A stretch of 64,000 nt of DNA, taken from contig NC_134281.1 in NCBI RefSeq assembly GCF_949628215.1, positions 9,062,501 through 9,126,500 on the forward strand. Direction: 5' to 3'. This document shows, piece after piece, positions 1-13,429 of this stretch (the stretch's first letter is position 1; every line of letters begins with the position of its first letter). This stretch comes from Phalacrocorax aristotelis (Eukaryota > Chordata > Aves > Suliformes > Phalacrocoracidae). The notes below the pieces were generated by a model that had not been told where the DNA came from, ran no database searches, and worked only from the letters and a program-made list of their open reading frames with translations. The position numbers and the translations under genes were made by a program.

Positions 1-2100
1 TGGGGGATCACCTGAGCTCCATGTTTCCCAGCCAAAGCAGCTGGCATAGAGGTGGTGGTGATCAGCATTTGAAAAGGTCAGCCAAGCCAAAGGTCCATTT
101 CCCCTAGCAAGGGTTACTGGTGACTTAGGAGGTCTACGGTTGAGAAGGAGGAGGAGAAAAAGGGGAAAATAAGATGAAGTAAAGAAGTTAGACACAGTGG
201 ATACAGTCTCATCAGTACTGGTTTTAGATGCATTTCCCATTTTCATTCAAAACAATGGATTCTAAAGAAAGCTACTCCCAGGAGTGGAGCCCTTCAGAGC
301 TGAAATGCTTTATCTTGGGTGAATCACTGAGTCATTATCAAAGGAAACCAGCTTGATTGCTTATTTTTAAACCTGCTTTTCTCAGACTCTCTGGAAGTGG
401 AATTTCACAGATCTGCAGCCCAGCCTTTGCTCAGTGACTGCAGACACCTGCCTAGCAGAGTTGTGTAGCAGCACCTCGATCACCTTCTTGTGCTAAGATG
501 CTCGAAAAGGGCTGCGTAACCATTCACAGCAATATATGGGCTATTTATCACCGGTGCGAGGGCATTACTAAGTCCTTTCCAGCTCCAGGCTGGTACATTT
601 CCTTTCAAAGTTCAGAACGTGAAGATAAAGAACTGTGGAAAAACTCTCCTTCAGTTACTGCTGGGACAAAACCCTTGGATTTGTTCAAATACTTGGAGGC
701 AGATTTAGCTCTGGCATAACACGGCATGGCTACTGTTCAAGTCACTCTGTTCGGACACAGGATGTTATCAGTCCTAATGACTTCAGGCTCAACTCTGCCA
801 GTGGGGTGGGACAGCGAGGACAGATGTGTCTCCTGTGTACTAGTAGTTGCCACAGTCCTTCCCTGTACTATTATCTGTATATTAATGTGATTTTTAATGG
901 GCAGTATTTTAATATGTGTAATACTTTAGACTGTCCTGTAAACCTACCGGAGACTGCAAGAGCTAAGAGAGTGTGTTGCAAATTAAAAAGAGACTATTTT
1001 CTTCCCAGGGAATCTTTAACTGACCATGAGCCAGTTCTTGCTCACTTTTAATGTCCCTTGGCCATTTTAAGCTCAAATATCTTAACGAAGACTTGGGATT
1101 TCAGCAAATTCTTGTGTGGAGCAAAAGTGAGAGTCCTTGAGGTCTCCTGGCACAGATGCTGGTCTCCATGCCCAGTGCCAGGAGGGATTCCCTCTCCAGC
1201 TATCACTTGTTCGTGAACATGATGCACATGGTGTTGTGTCATTACAAGACCACCCTTTTCAAGCACAGGCTTTTAGATTTTTTCATCTCTCAGTCTATAG
1301 CACACTGAGCCATAAAGGGTCACGCTGCACCTTGGAGCTTGTGCCCAGAGGAAGAGTATCGCTGTCGTCCTTCTGTTATCACCCTTCTCCTTAGTGTTTG
1401 TTTTCACTAAATGCTGATAAAGAGAAGAAAATCCCAATGCCACAGAACAACTTACTTTACAGAGCACCTTGGTCTTGTAAAGAAGCAGAAGCAGCAGATG
1501 TAGAGCCTGATACGCAGTGACTGCGCTTCTGTGTCCCACATTTGTGTGCTGGTTCGGATTGGACCTTTGGCTGTGTTGGGAGAGGAGTTAAATGTTTCCA
1601 TCTTGCGAACTCCACAGAGGTGGGATGGCTCAGCCAGGCACACTGGCCTGGAAATCAAAGCCTGATCCCACGAGACTGTCTCCCGAGGAAGAGAGTGGAG
1701 TGCACGCACAGTGAGGCCCGTTTAATAATAGATCTGAGACAGCAGTGCAGGATGTCATGTGGAGGGATCTTCTGCACTGGGGAATGATGGAAAGAGAACT
1801 GGCTAAGCCTTTTCCCCACCATCTGTTATTAAAGCATCTCAGTTTTGCCAAGATCCTTCAATTATCTGCAGAAGCCTCCCCAAAATGCTGTTTTTCTCTC
1901 CTTGAGGGTGCCGAGGATCCTGCAGGGCTTAAAATCTGTCTGGACCCTTCCTCTTTTGCTGAAGATCATTCAAAAAATGCTCTAATAGGAGCTCTGTACC
2001 AAGCCAGGGCGTTGGTCCTGCTGCCCAAGGACACTGAAATACAGCATGTCCTGTGTCACTGGCAAGGGCACTCAGATGTTGAGGGAACGCAAAATATAAT
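1..2100. other. Non-coding DNA, no gene recognised
   Basis: Mixed-composition unique sequence. Short overlapping open frames occur on both strands, the longest being 138 codons at 635-1051 (+) and 119 codons at 1745-2104 (+). Neither shows a recognisable domain, signal peptide or membrane segment, and their frames conflict with opposite-strand frames in the same DNA. A purine-rich run lies near 145-175. I see no repeat family, splice-bounded exon or promoter that I can defend. The most probable reading is intergenic or intronic vertebrate DNA. Confidence 0.6.
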
Positions 2101-5100
2101 TTAAAAATAATAGATTTGAGTTAACATTTTAACTGGAAAAACTACCTGGAAAATAAATATTTGTTCTTCATCTTTAATCAATTTTGAAAGTAATAAAAGC
2201 ACCCCCAGGTCTTTGGGTCCTGTACATCCCATGTCGGTTTGTGAACTCAGATGTCAAATCATTTCCCTGGGTCAGATGTCACCTTGCCTGGCAATACTAT
2301 GGTGAAATAAATCAGCTGAAGGAAGGACATTATTGTTAGACCATATTAATGTAATTTTTACCCCTAGATAGAAATAAGTCTGTTGTTTTTCTTTATATTT
2401 GTGGGTCAGGCCAAGTTCCTCCCATGTAGGAAGACCATTACAGACAGGCCTATTAAAATTACTTTCACCTGAAGATTAGCACTTTAAGACGCAGACAATG
2501 AATATGTTTGAGTTTGGGAGAACTAGGGAACGAACATACTGTTAACAGAAATCGAACTTGTCCTTCAAACTACCAGAAGGGAAGTACCTGGGTAATTGCC
2601 CCCAAAATTTCCTATGCCCCCATCAGCTCCTACTTTCAATTTTCTTTAGTTTTCATTGACTCTCTCCATGCTTTTCATTAGCAACAGGTGATCCTGTTTC
2701 CACCCTTCAAAGATGCCACCAGAGTTTGTTAACAGACACTGACATACAAACATGTAGATATGCAGTACATATACAGTGCATCACTTTATATATATCTCTC
2801 TGGATCAGACTCTCACCAGTGGCTCCAGTGGAGCGATGCCAACTCCCATCGGACAAGAATATGACCCTGTGTAACTTTTTCTTCTCTTAAGAAAATACAT
2901 CTAAATAAAACCATAATACAGTAAGGTTGAAAAGCAGAATATGCAAATAAGGGGAAATTACTGAAACCAGCTGGACTGGTTGCCAGGATGGTATTATAGA
3001 GCTGGCAATGGAAACAGCTTCATTGAGTATACTTACGAGCAAGATCAACTGCAAGGCATTGGTCACACTGGATTTTCATTAGTCTAATGGCCATGCCTAA
3101 AATGCAGTCAGATTTATCAATTAGAAATCCCTTTAGCTGTCTTTATTTTGTGAAGCACTAATGCTAGCAGACCATTCCAAAACAAAAAAGACATTACTCA
3201 TACAGTATATGTCATTTAAATATAGAAATTGCTTCAGGTCTAACCACACAGAAATTAGTGAGATAATTTCAGAAGTATTATTTGACCAATTTATTTTTGA
3301 TAAAATATTTTTTTAAAGATCAACAAGCTGCTTAGGCCATCTTGCACTTGCAACAGTGAGGAGATCTTTTTTGAAAACCTCTGGGATCATTCCCAGGACT
3401 ATTTGCAGGGAGAGTAGACCTGCCTTTTCCTTTTAAGGGTCATTGGCTTTGTCTAATTTTCTTTATTTTCTTATTTTATAAAGCACCATTCCTCCCTGTA
3501 CCTCTAATGATGTTTATTATTTTCAAATCAGTGGGGTATCTACTCATACCACCCATACTGGTAACAAAAAAATGTATTCCTTAACAACAACAAGGTTTTT
3601 CTCTCCCAGGCTACCTTTTTGCTTGTGTTATATTTCAGTCGTAGTCAAGGAGATGTGTTAGAGAGTATCACAAATTAATGAAGAGCACTAACCAGATTCA
3701 GTTCTGGGTGAAGGCCCCCAAAGGCTACCCTTAGACTAGATGCTGGCGGTGGCGCTTGGCAAGATGCTCTGCATTTGAAGATTTTATCTAGCATGTCTTC
3801 AGCAGCTGAGCCTGTGCACGTGGCAATCACTGGGAACACTGGTCAGGTTTTCAGCTCTGAAGAAAATCCTGAGGTTTGTTTTCATTCTAAATGGAAAAAA
3901 AGCCAAATCCCAGAATTTTCCTGTCAACATGTTTTTTTTTGTTTTTATTTGGTCTGGGGACATGGGAGTGTTTCTTTTCACTAATAATGGATCATGTAGT
4001 TCAGATACAGCACTAACTTTTGTTTCAATAACATGAAAACAGCTATAGTCTAGTACTTATCCTATTATTACAGCTAATATTCTACTATTCAAAGTCCAGG
4101 TGAAACAGCTTCGAACTATTATGAAACAAAGTATTTTGACACAATAGAGAAATAAGTAAGTCAAAATGATTCATTTCAGATTTCAAAAACTTCATCCAAA
4201 GCCACTTTTCTTTAAAAGAGCATTTCTAAGGCAGAAACCTGCTACTTTGGAAATGTTGGTTATTAGCTTACTTCTTAGCATAAAATCACAACCTTCTTTT
4301 GCAAGTACAGCCTAGAGGAAGGGAGCTGCATTTCCCAACTGAGGAATTCAGTCAATGGTGGTTTGGTGATTCAGAGGCTGTAGCTCCAGCGCTGTGGTGG
4401 GGCTGCTGGCCTGAGGGACCGTGCAAACACTGCGCGCTGCAGGGTGTGCTTTCAGACTACAAGACGCCATCCCACACTGTTTCCAGAAGTCAGCTGTGTA
4501 ATGGAGGTGAGAGGACCTGGAAAATAATAAGGAGGTTTAATCTAATTGAAAAGACTTTCTTTACCTTTGGAAGGGTTCAGGTCCCAGCTCAGCCGATGAC
4601 CTTCAAGATCTATGGTGGAAAGTCCAACAGCACTGATGATCATTACATAAATTATCCTCCCCGCATGCAGAATAATCACTGCAGTTAATACAGTTCACTA
4701 GTTAAATTTACTTTATTGTCTTTCACACAGCCCTATTTACACTTTAAGACGCAATTTGTTCCTGTCTATTAGAATACATATTGATTTTTTCAGTTTTAGC
4801 GTGCTGCAGAGCCTCTCGCAGGAGTGCTTACATCGGAGAGCAAGCCCAGCTGCCCTGGAAGATACTCTGTATGGCTGGACCTGAAGGACTGAATTTTGTA
4901 ATAGTTAATAAAAGCCAAAATAATATGAAAAATTGCATGTAAAGAGCCATCAGCCAATCTGCTCACTGATGGTTTATTTTCTAAGCATTCATGTAAGGGA
5001 TTCACTAAATATTTCAATATTCCAGAGAAAGACAAGGGGTGATTCCCTGGCTTTGAACTCCCAAAAGAGATGCAGCAGCATGGACAGGGGTGTATTAAAA

Positions 5101-6490
5101 GATAGTTGCTTTCAAGCTGTAATTTGGGGGAGTGCTTTCATATGCTGTGTCTTTTCACCGTCATTATTTATTAACATTGCCTTCAAATGGGAGACTTTGG
5201 AACTGAAACATACTGAAAAATTCAAGGTTTTTAACCCCAACATCAGTTCAAAACAGAAGTAATTTTTTAGAAATTAGTAAGTAAACGTATCCCAAATCTT
5301 ATCCAAATTCTTAAAGCCAAGACTATATGTTCTCCAATAGACAGCATATAATCTACTTCTATCCTCATTTTGTTCCCCGTCGACTTGATGATTAAATGTT
5401 TGGAAATACTATTATGATCATTAAGAAGCAGCATCCACCTATGGGAGATTCTTCTGATGTAATAAAGATCAGGAAGCAAAAAGCACTGAGATACCATCCC
5501 TGCCTGTGGAGAGTTTGTTGATTGTGAGTGAAACATGGAAACCATTGCCATCCTTCCTTCTGGGTTTTGCTAGCATTTTGCATGCAGCAGGGGTTATTTT
5601 TGTGGATAGAGGTCTTACTCATTGAAATCACTAAATCTCTGCACAAGGTGCATTTCAAAGGGACAAAACTATGTATGTGAAACTTCCAACTGAAAAGAAA
5701 TGGAGGGAAATAAGATAGAGAAAAATATGACATTTTGTCAATTTTAAAAATACAAAATTTTTGGACATGTAAAGCAAAGTATTTTGTCTGAACATTTTCA
5801 AGCTGCTCTCTTCATTTGAAAGAATAGATTTTTTTTTCTTTTCATATCTGATCTGAATTTTTAATGAAAGAAAAGAATTAAATTTTTTACAGCGAATCAG
5901 AGCTTTTAATTCCAAGCAAAAAAAAAAAAGTTTCAGGTGTACTCAAACAATTGTTTTCTTTAATTGTTTCATCTAATGGTTATTATTCTCATTTTGGCTA
6001 AACCTGAATTATTTTGCCCTTGGGAAGAAGAATGCATTAGTCTCCTACTTCCACTTGCAGGGTTTCAGAGAGGGCACGTGGCAATTGCACTTGCTTTATG
6101 AGGGAAAAGAAAAGATGTGACAATGATTTAAAATCAGAGATCTGCCTGGGAATAACAGAGACAATAGACTACATTACAGCAGACATTATTAGTCCTTCCA
6201 CTTTTCTTGTATTAGCTGTTTAATCCTGTGACTATTAGTGGTTGTACAATGACATCTCTTTTTAAATCTTTAATTTTAAGCAACCCAGGTTCCTTGAAGT
6301 ACCCATGGGACTGCAGCTATGCCCCTTCACTGGCAGTCCTTCAATCTGGGCTCCTGCTGTCCAGCCAGCCCCGCACCATGGGTGCTTATTAAGTCATCTT
6401 GTGTAGAAGTTGTCATGCACCACGCAAAGGTAGAAATGATAGATGAAATACAGATATTGGGTTATATGCAACTGATTGACATTTATATAT
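2101..6490. other. AT-rich non-coding DNA
   Basis: Long AT-rich stretch with almost no open frame between 2105 and 3770, which itself argues against coding content. A perfect octamer motif ATGCAAAT, a POU-factor type site, lies at 2941-2948 within an AT-rich block (about 2890-3340) that could be a conserved non-coding element. This is inference from base composition and motif only. Short homopolymers occur, for example an A run near 5920-5931. The small frames at 4299-4688 and 5267-5915 have no recognisable product. Confidence 0.5.
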
Positions 6491-6548
6491 AGAATCACAT
6501 AATCTTTTAGGTTGGAAAAGACCTTTAAGATCAAGTCCAACCATTAAC

Positions 6549-7148
6549 CTAGCACTGCCAAGTCCACCATGAGACCATGTCCCTAAGGGCCATGTCTATA
6601 TATCTTTTAAATACCTTCAGAGATGGTGACTCAACCAGTTCCCTGAGCAGCCTGTTCCAATGCTCGACAACCCTTTCAGTGAAGAAATTTTTCCTAATAT
6701 CCAATCTAAACCTCCCCTGGTGCAACTTGAGGCCATTTCCTCTTGTCCTATCACAAGTTACTTGGGAGAAGAGACCAACACCCACCTCGCTACAGCCTCC
6801 TTTCAGGTAGTTGTAGAGAGTGATAAGGTCTCCCCTCAGCCTCCTCTTCTCCAGACTAAACAACCCCAGCTCCCTCAGCTGCTCCTCATAAGGCTTGTTC
6901 TCTAGGCCCTTCACCAGCTTGTTGCCCTTCTCTGGACACGCTCCAGCACCTCAATGTCCTTCTTGCAGTGAGGGGCCCAAAACTGAACACAGTATTCAAG
7001 ATGCAGCCTCACCAGTGCCGAGTACAGGGGCACAATCACTGCCCTGCTCCTGCTGGCCACACTATTCCTGATACAAGCCAGGATGCTGTTGGCCTTCTTG
7101 GCCACCTGGGCACACTGCTGGATCATGTTCAGCCGGCTGCAACCAACA
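6549..7148 (-). pseudogene. CR1 ORF2 C-terminal region, two shifted frames
   Basis: This continues the same CR1 ORF2 after the frameshift near 7140. The first part, about 6911-7148, reads in a second frame and contains the recognisable CR1 stretches [14 protein letters not shown] and [21 protein letters not shown] second frame change near 6912 leads into the last part (6549-6914), with [38 protein letters not shown] and [16 protein letters not shown]. This is the usual C-terminal end of CR1 ORF2, ending about 60 bp before the 3' terminus of the element. Both frame changes are most simply explained by small indels accumulated after insertion. Confidence 0.93.
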
Positions 7149-7725
7149 CCCCCAGGTGCTTCTCTGCCAGGCAGCTCTCCCGCCACTCCTCCCCAAGCCT
7201 GTAGCGTTGCATGGGGTTGTTGTGACCCAAGTGCAGGACCCGGCACTTGGCCTTGTTAAACCTCATACAATTGGCCTTGGCCCATCGATCCAGCCTGTCC
7301 CGATCCCTCTGCAGAGCCTTCCTGCCCTCGAGCAGGTCGACACTCCCGCCCGACTTGGTGTTGTCTGCAAACTTACTGAGGGTGCACTCGATCCCCTCAT
7401 CCAGATCATTGATAAAGATACTAAATAGAACTGGCCCCAGTGCTGAGCCCTGGCGAACCCCGCTTGTGACCAGCCGCCAGCTGGATTTAGCTCTGTTCAC
7501 CACCACTCTCTGGGCTCGGCCGTCCAGCCAGTTTTTTACCCAGCGCAGAGCACGCCCATCCAAGCCATGAGCCACCACCTTCTCTAGGAGGATGCTGTGG
7601 GAAACAGTGTGAAAGGCTTTTCCAAAGCCCAGGTAGACAACATCCACAGCCTTTCCCTCATCTACTAAGCAGGACGTCTTGTCGTAGAAGGAGATCAGGT
7701 TAGTCAAGCAGGACCTGCCTTTCAT
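7129..7725 (-). pseudogene. CR1 ORF2 reverse transcriptase fragment (dead)
   Basis: An open stretch of 198 codons covering the core of a CR1 reverse transcriptase. Visible in order are the SCLTN motif (residues 5-9), motif A region [14 protein letters not shown] (30-43), motif B region VTSGVRQGS (86-94), FINDL (104-108) and motif C region KFADNTK (118-124). The family normally has an Asp in motif A (YLDF) and two Asp in motif C (FADD). Here the motif A Asp is Gly (residue 33, about 7627-7629), the later conserved Asp of KAFD is His (residue 39), and the second motif C Asp is Asn (residue 122, about 7360-7362). These residues bind the catalytic metal ions, so this copy could not polymerise even if translated. 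There is no start codon context: the first Met is internal to the domain. The frame is lost next to a run of five C (plus strand, 7149-7153). Confidence 0.95.
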
Positions 7726-7730
7726 GAAAC

Positions 7731-10700
7731 TTTCATATCAGCATATAGCACAAAATACTTCTTTAGAATATAGTAACAGCCTCACTTGGCTATACTGGAA
7801 GAGGTATTTGCATACTTAAGGGCACTATTCAGCAGCACATTACAGTTTCTATGGAAATACAGGTTTTTGTTTGCTTGGTATCTGAAATATAATGGAAGAC
7901 ATTGCAAAATCCACACCAGAGGCTTGGTACTATATATGGCACCGTGACTGTGTAATCCCCTGCCCTATGGAAAGCTTTACTGTGTGATGTAAGGATTCAC
8001 TGGTGTTCACCATTTAATTTGACTCCAGGAAAGCACAGAAGACTAATGAGTTGGAATTCATTCAACTGTATGTTGAATGTATGTAAGCTGAATACTTACA
8101 GTGGCTAATACAGAGCTATTCCTTTCCCCAGACTGTGAAGATTTAAATTTGTACATGAATTGTAATCAAAATTGGTTTGCAATATTGCTAATAAAATGTG
8201 ATGACCCTTGCCACAAGTTATCTACAATTTTAGCATAAGATGAGGTACGGAAAATGAGAAAAAAAAAGTGAGGAAGAAAGAAGAGATATCGATTTTATCT
8301 GATAAACTAATTTCATGGTCAAGTAATCGATGGATAACATACCTCAGGAAAAACCTCATTGTTTTGTGCGACTCAAATCTCTCTATAGACTGACATCAGC
8401 AATGACCAAGGCAAAATTCCTTTTGAAATCTGCAACACTAATATGGATTTAAAATAATCCTGTTGCAGTGCACAGAAGATGGCATTCATTTCCAGAATAG
8501 CAAAGCAACTCAGATTTCTAGAGTGTATAAAAATGTCTATGTGAGGACAACCCACAGAAGCTACTTTGCTAAATGAAATGGAATTGAAAAAAAGAAATAT
8601 TCTGAAGGATCCTGGCCATAAAAATAAATCTCATGTAGGAAGCTACACTGACAGAAGAAACAAAATTGTCACAGATGACTCTTCCGCACTATCAACACTA
8701 AAACCACTGAAAAAGGAAACCTCAGCTCAGCTCCTAACTCTTCTCTGGAAATAGCAGCAACAGTAAATTTTAATCTCAGTGCTGATTGCATGGGAGAAAG
8801 CAAAAATAAGAACCCTTCCCAAAGCTGTTACAAAGCTTGGAAAAGCAACATCAGTTCTAGATTTTCTATTTCTATCAGTGTGCAGGTCAGGCCCTAAGAG
8901 CTGCTGCTTCTGCTGAGTTGCCTATTCCTAGGGATAAACCAAGAAATAAGGCTGACGATAACCACTGTGATGTGCCCCAACCAGGACTGAACCCTGAGGT
9001 CCCATCTGAGCTGGAAAAGCGAACTCAATATTGAAAAATTGACCACTTCTCATTCATAGAGATTGCAAGCAAAATTGTTTTTGTGACTTTGATGCCCCAG
9101 ATTAGCACTCCACATTTTTTTAGTGTTTTTTTGTACAAATTCCCTGATGTTGCCAGCAGACTCGATACCTTATATAGGGCACTGTTCATTGTGGGGTGGC
9201 AAGTTGTCCCATGGAGCTTGCCATGGCCTCCTTCCCAAAGAAGCCAGTTTCACAAATATCATGCCAAATATTTTTAGGGTTTCCCTTGCTATCACCCATC
9301 GGTTACATCACACCATGGTGTTTTACAGTCCCAAGCAGGCGTGGCCCGAGTGTGCCTTTCTCTCCCACCCATGTGCAGCAGCCCCCTTGTGGCACTGCCT
9401 AAGATATAGCAATGGTGTGCTGCAAAAATACTTCTGAATATCAAGTACGTCTGAGAAAAATTCCTTCCCAGACCATTCTGGATTAGAGAGAAAAAGCAAA
9501 GAAGAGGAGGAGGGGTTTGGATAACCTCAGAGGGCTTGGTGCTGGGTTTCTCACGCCCATCCCTGCAACTGGGAGCGTTCCCACAGCAGTTTTGATCCTG
9601 CAAATTTCTCCTACCCACATGCCAATGAACTACTCACATGATTGAGAACTTGCAAAAGATTTAAAAATAAATCCCTACATGTGTCTGCTGATAATACTTA
9701 AAATATGTCTCCAGAGCTTTATCTGGAGGAAGTCTGAACAAGCCATCATGTGGTGACAAGGTAATGACCACTCTGGTCTTCATTTCTGCATCCTGAGTCT
9801 GCATGACCAGCTGCATCCAGAATACTGCAGCACGCATCAGGCCTCAATACAAGAAAGCATCCGAGAACATTCCACTCTAAGCAGACGCTTAAATCTTATA
9901 TTAGTAGGCAGCTGCTTAAACTTTATTGAACAGGAATAGACCTAAGCAGGCACTTACATACTTTGCTCCATCAAGACAAAAAACAGCTCTGAAGCAAATC
10001 AATTACTTCTCCCTTTCTATATGCACATGCATAAAACACGCATCCAAGCTAAACACTAAATCAGAGCATACTTTCTCCCCTAGTCTAACTAAATTCTTGT
10101 TTGCTCCAGACTCAGTTCCTGCCAGGTATTTTTCATTTTGGCTCTACTAACAGGCACAGCAGGCTCAGCTTCGGTATTTTTAATAAAGTTATTCTGATGG
10201 GCACGATGGAGCACATTCTGCATGCGGCACGCAGAAAAATAGGTATGCAGGGTCCATTAATAACGACAATACCAGTTTGCCATAGTGAGTCTAATAAAAT
10301 AACACAGATGGAAAAATTAGAATCATCAATCTGTCTCTAGATCCAGACTTTTACCAGTCTGAAAAGGAAGGTCTCCAAATTATGAAACTTTCAGAAATGC
10401 ACCTAGCTAATAACAATAAATTAGCTCTCCTCCTATCTGTCTTTCAGCTCAGCTGTCTGGTGAGTATACACAGAGGCACCTACTAGCTTGCTGTGGCTGA
10501 GGCTTTGTCAGCATTACCATTATTAAATCCTGTTTTCAGAGTTTTATAACTTGCTTGTGAAAATTTACTCCAGGCTCAGAGTTGACATTTTAAGTGTCAG
10601 CTAAGAAGAGATTAATTCTTGAAATGTATTTTTGAATGTGTACGGCTGGGTTTTTTTTTAAAGTTGCATGAAAACAAAGGGAATTGGAAGCTGACAGGTT

Positions 10701-13100
10701 GGGATGCTTTTCCTAGTAAAAAATATTTTCAACCCCTGGGGAACCTTCTAGTTTTGTTTTTATTTAAGGCACAGATTTTGTTCTCGCTCCTCAAGGGCTT
10801 GACCCAAACCAGTTCACTCACTTCAGATAAGCCATTCTGGGGGGTGAAAAGTGGCCTGACATGGCAGATTTCAAGAGGAAATCACTCCACATGCAATGTT
10901 AGCTCAAACTTCTTACCTAGGAAAGCCCATGCAGAAGGTGCTCCAATCAACTAGCAGGGATTGGGTGGCTCCACTACACACTACCCACAGACATCCATGG
11001 CAGGAGGGAGACGAGAGCCCCATGGGCAGCAGATCACAGGCCAAAGCCACCTGGGAGGTTTGTGTCAGGCATCTGTGCTCTCACAGGGACAGAGGTGCAA
11101 AGAGCACCTACATGCAAACCAGTCTCCTTGTACTGGGGTGTGGGTAGCTTCTGCTGCCAGCCTGAGACCTAACCCTGTTAAGCATGCACGTGAATATTTC
11201 TTACCATGGGCCTCAGGTCCCTGGATGCACTAGAAGTGTAAAACCAAGGGTCTCAAATACAGCTGCTTATGAGGTGCGAGCAATTAACATTTCTGATGTA
11301 TGCAGGAAGGTCCTTTAAACATCCAGCTATCTTACATGCTCTAAGAGGGTATTCCCGTCTCCTGTACATCGCTAATAAAGCCTAGGTAGTCAGACCCTGC
11401 TCTTCCTCCCACGAACAGTTTATAAACTGGTGCCCCTAAGTCAAGGAGAATGTTCCTCTGCAAACAGTGCAGCTTCACAGGACCCTGATGTGGATGCAGC
11501 GTCTCAGTCACTGCTCTTAGTGACTGCAGCAAGACCGATGTTTGATCCCTCTCTTGCTCACTGATACCATTCTCTGTCTTTCGCTGTCCTTGTGGCACAG
11601 CCTGGACTCTTGTGATATGCTTGATGGGTGTACATCTGCTTTCCAATACTGCCTTCCTGCCCCAAATTCTTCTCTAATGGTTTTCCTTGATGTGAATTTA
11701 AATCCACCCTGGAGCTGCTCTTTATGAGAAGCCCCCTTGCCTCCCACACTAGTGTACCCATTTTTCGTCTTATGGTTGCTCAGGAATGAACTAATTTACC
11801 CTCGGCCAATCTAAATGACAAACTAAGTTTTTCTCTAGTGGGCATTTAAACTTTTAAAAAAGCAGAATGATTGTAAAGACAGTTTAGAGCCAAGCGTCTG
11901 GCAGGCATTGTATTTGTCACTAGGGAGACAAGGGCCATCAATCTAACTAAATTGCTGTGTCTATATGAAATACTTGGCAATAATCAGGCAATGGAAAAAA
12001 CCAGAAAACAAGCACAAATTGTAGGCTTTGCACCCTCAGCCTTGCCCAGCGAAAAATGAGAAATTTCTTGTTGCACCTTTCCCTCTGCCATTTTGGGCTG
12101 TGCACTGCTGGTACAGTCTGACATTTGCTACCCACCCAGGCAGCGCAGAGGCAAGGAGCATCGCTCCTGACCAGCCGGCTGCAAGAGAGCCAGGAGGGAC
12201 CTTTCCAGAACCTGTAACAACTTGGTAGCAACTTGGTAGCAGCTCAGTAGCCACAAGGGCCAGGAGTCTACTTGCAAAACTATTGCACAAAACTGTTGCT
12301 CAAACCCCCAGAAAGAGACAGTCCCACTCCGCAGAGCTTCCTGCCCTAGCGGACGAGGGAGACATGGGCCTTTGGGCAAGGCAGGAGACAGGACGGAGGA
12401 GCTGATCCAGGTTTCCCGAGCCGCAGCTACAAATACCTCCCCAACAGTGTGCCTTCAAGGTCCTAGGAAATCAGCAGCTCTCTGCCTCCCTCTTCCAAGT
12501 GATCTTTCTTTGTAAAACACGCTGGATGAAACTGCCAGCTGTTTCCAGCCAAAACAAGTTCAGTGATGCTCCCCTGCTGCCTGCCCCTGGCAAAGGCTCA
12601 GGAAAGCTTGCACAGGATGGCGATCATGGCATGCCCACCTCAGTGCACCAGAACCAGTGCGCCCAAGTCATGCAATGATTATGAGGGTTAGGTGTTTATA
12701 TCCCTCTGCCTGATAGCAAAAACATCCCTCTTCCTCAAATAGTGCTATCAGTAGCCTGACTAAATTCTGCTGATTTACATTTACCTAATACCTCCCTCTG
12801 CTGAGACGGACTTCGTGAGCAGACCAGGTCACAGCAGCTGTTTTTGCAAAATGCCCTTGTGCCAGGGAGTGGGCACCCAGGCCACCCAGGCACCCTTCAC
12901 CCACACCAGAGACAGTCAGATACTTTGGCGAAGTCTGTTTGTATGAAGGTTTTCATACATACCTTTCAGTAATCCAGTGCTAGACTATTTTGCAATAGCA
13001 ATGTACACAATGTCTTCATATTTACTGGTTAGCCTGCTCCCAGCAGGGTCAGAGCAGTCCTGTCTCTGCCGCAGAGTGGCTGCAGAGTCCTGTGGGGGTC
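7731..13100. other. Non-coding DNA, no gene recognised
   Basis: Unique-looking sequence of mixed composition. Open frames such as 9292-9618 (-), 10619-10954 (+) and 11341-11646 (-) have no recognisable domain and conflict with frames on the other strand. A two-copy 11-bp direct repeat built on ACTTGGTAGCA is seen at about 12220-12242. The stretch 12690-12800 has the texture of a decayed repeat but I cannot place it. No RNA gene, promoter or exon is supported. Confidence 0.55.
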
Positions 13101-13116
13101 TACTATGCTGAGTTGT

Positions 13117-13149
13117 GCTCCAAATCAGGTTGTCCTCCAAATCAGGTTT
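13117..13149. repeat. Short tandem repeat, 2 copies of CTCCAAATCAGGTT
   Basis: Two near-identical copies of a 14-base block, CTCCAAATCAGGTT, are separated by a few bases. It is a local duplication with no evident function. It lies just beside the decayed LINE relic described next. Confidence 0.6.
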
Positions 13150-13429
13150 TATGTCTTGTGGAGTACGGTTCCTGACTGCTTCTGCCTCCTATTCCCTTGC
13201 CTTGCTGAATATTGGAATGCAATTTCATTTCAGGCAAACTTGCTCAGCTTCTGCATATTCACTTTCTCTTTTCTCCTTGTCCCAAGTACTCAGGGTGATT
13301 AGATTAGGGTTAATTTGAGCATTACTCAGAGAAATCCAGCCTTTGTCCAGCCTTCTGCTTCTGCTAGATGTCCCATTCCTATCCTCTCCCTCAAACTGCC
13401 CATCTGATTTGTAAGTGATATCAATAGTT

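Larger units (their letters stand above)
6491..7730 (-). mobile_element. 5'-truncated CR1 LINE retrotransposon
   Basis: A non-LTR retrotransposon of the chicken-repeat-1 family, lying on the minus strand. The high-coordinate end (7725) begins inside the reverse transcriptase domain of ORF2, at the SCLTN motif. The low-coordinate end (about 6491) carries the typical CR1 3' region, read on the plus strand as an AGAATCA-type terminus followed by a GGTTGGAAAAGACC block. At about 1.24 kb it holds roughly the last quarter of a full CR1, which is about 4.5 kb in birds. 5' truncation is the rule for CR1 and reflects incomplete reverse transcription. The ORF2 remnant is split over three frames with junctions near 7140 and 6912, so the copy cannot encode an intact protein. 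No target-site duplication is obvious, as usual for CR1. This element is the main reason I assign the window to a bird. Confidence 0.96.
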
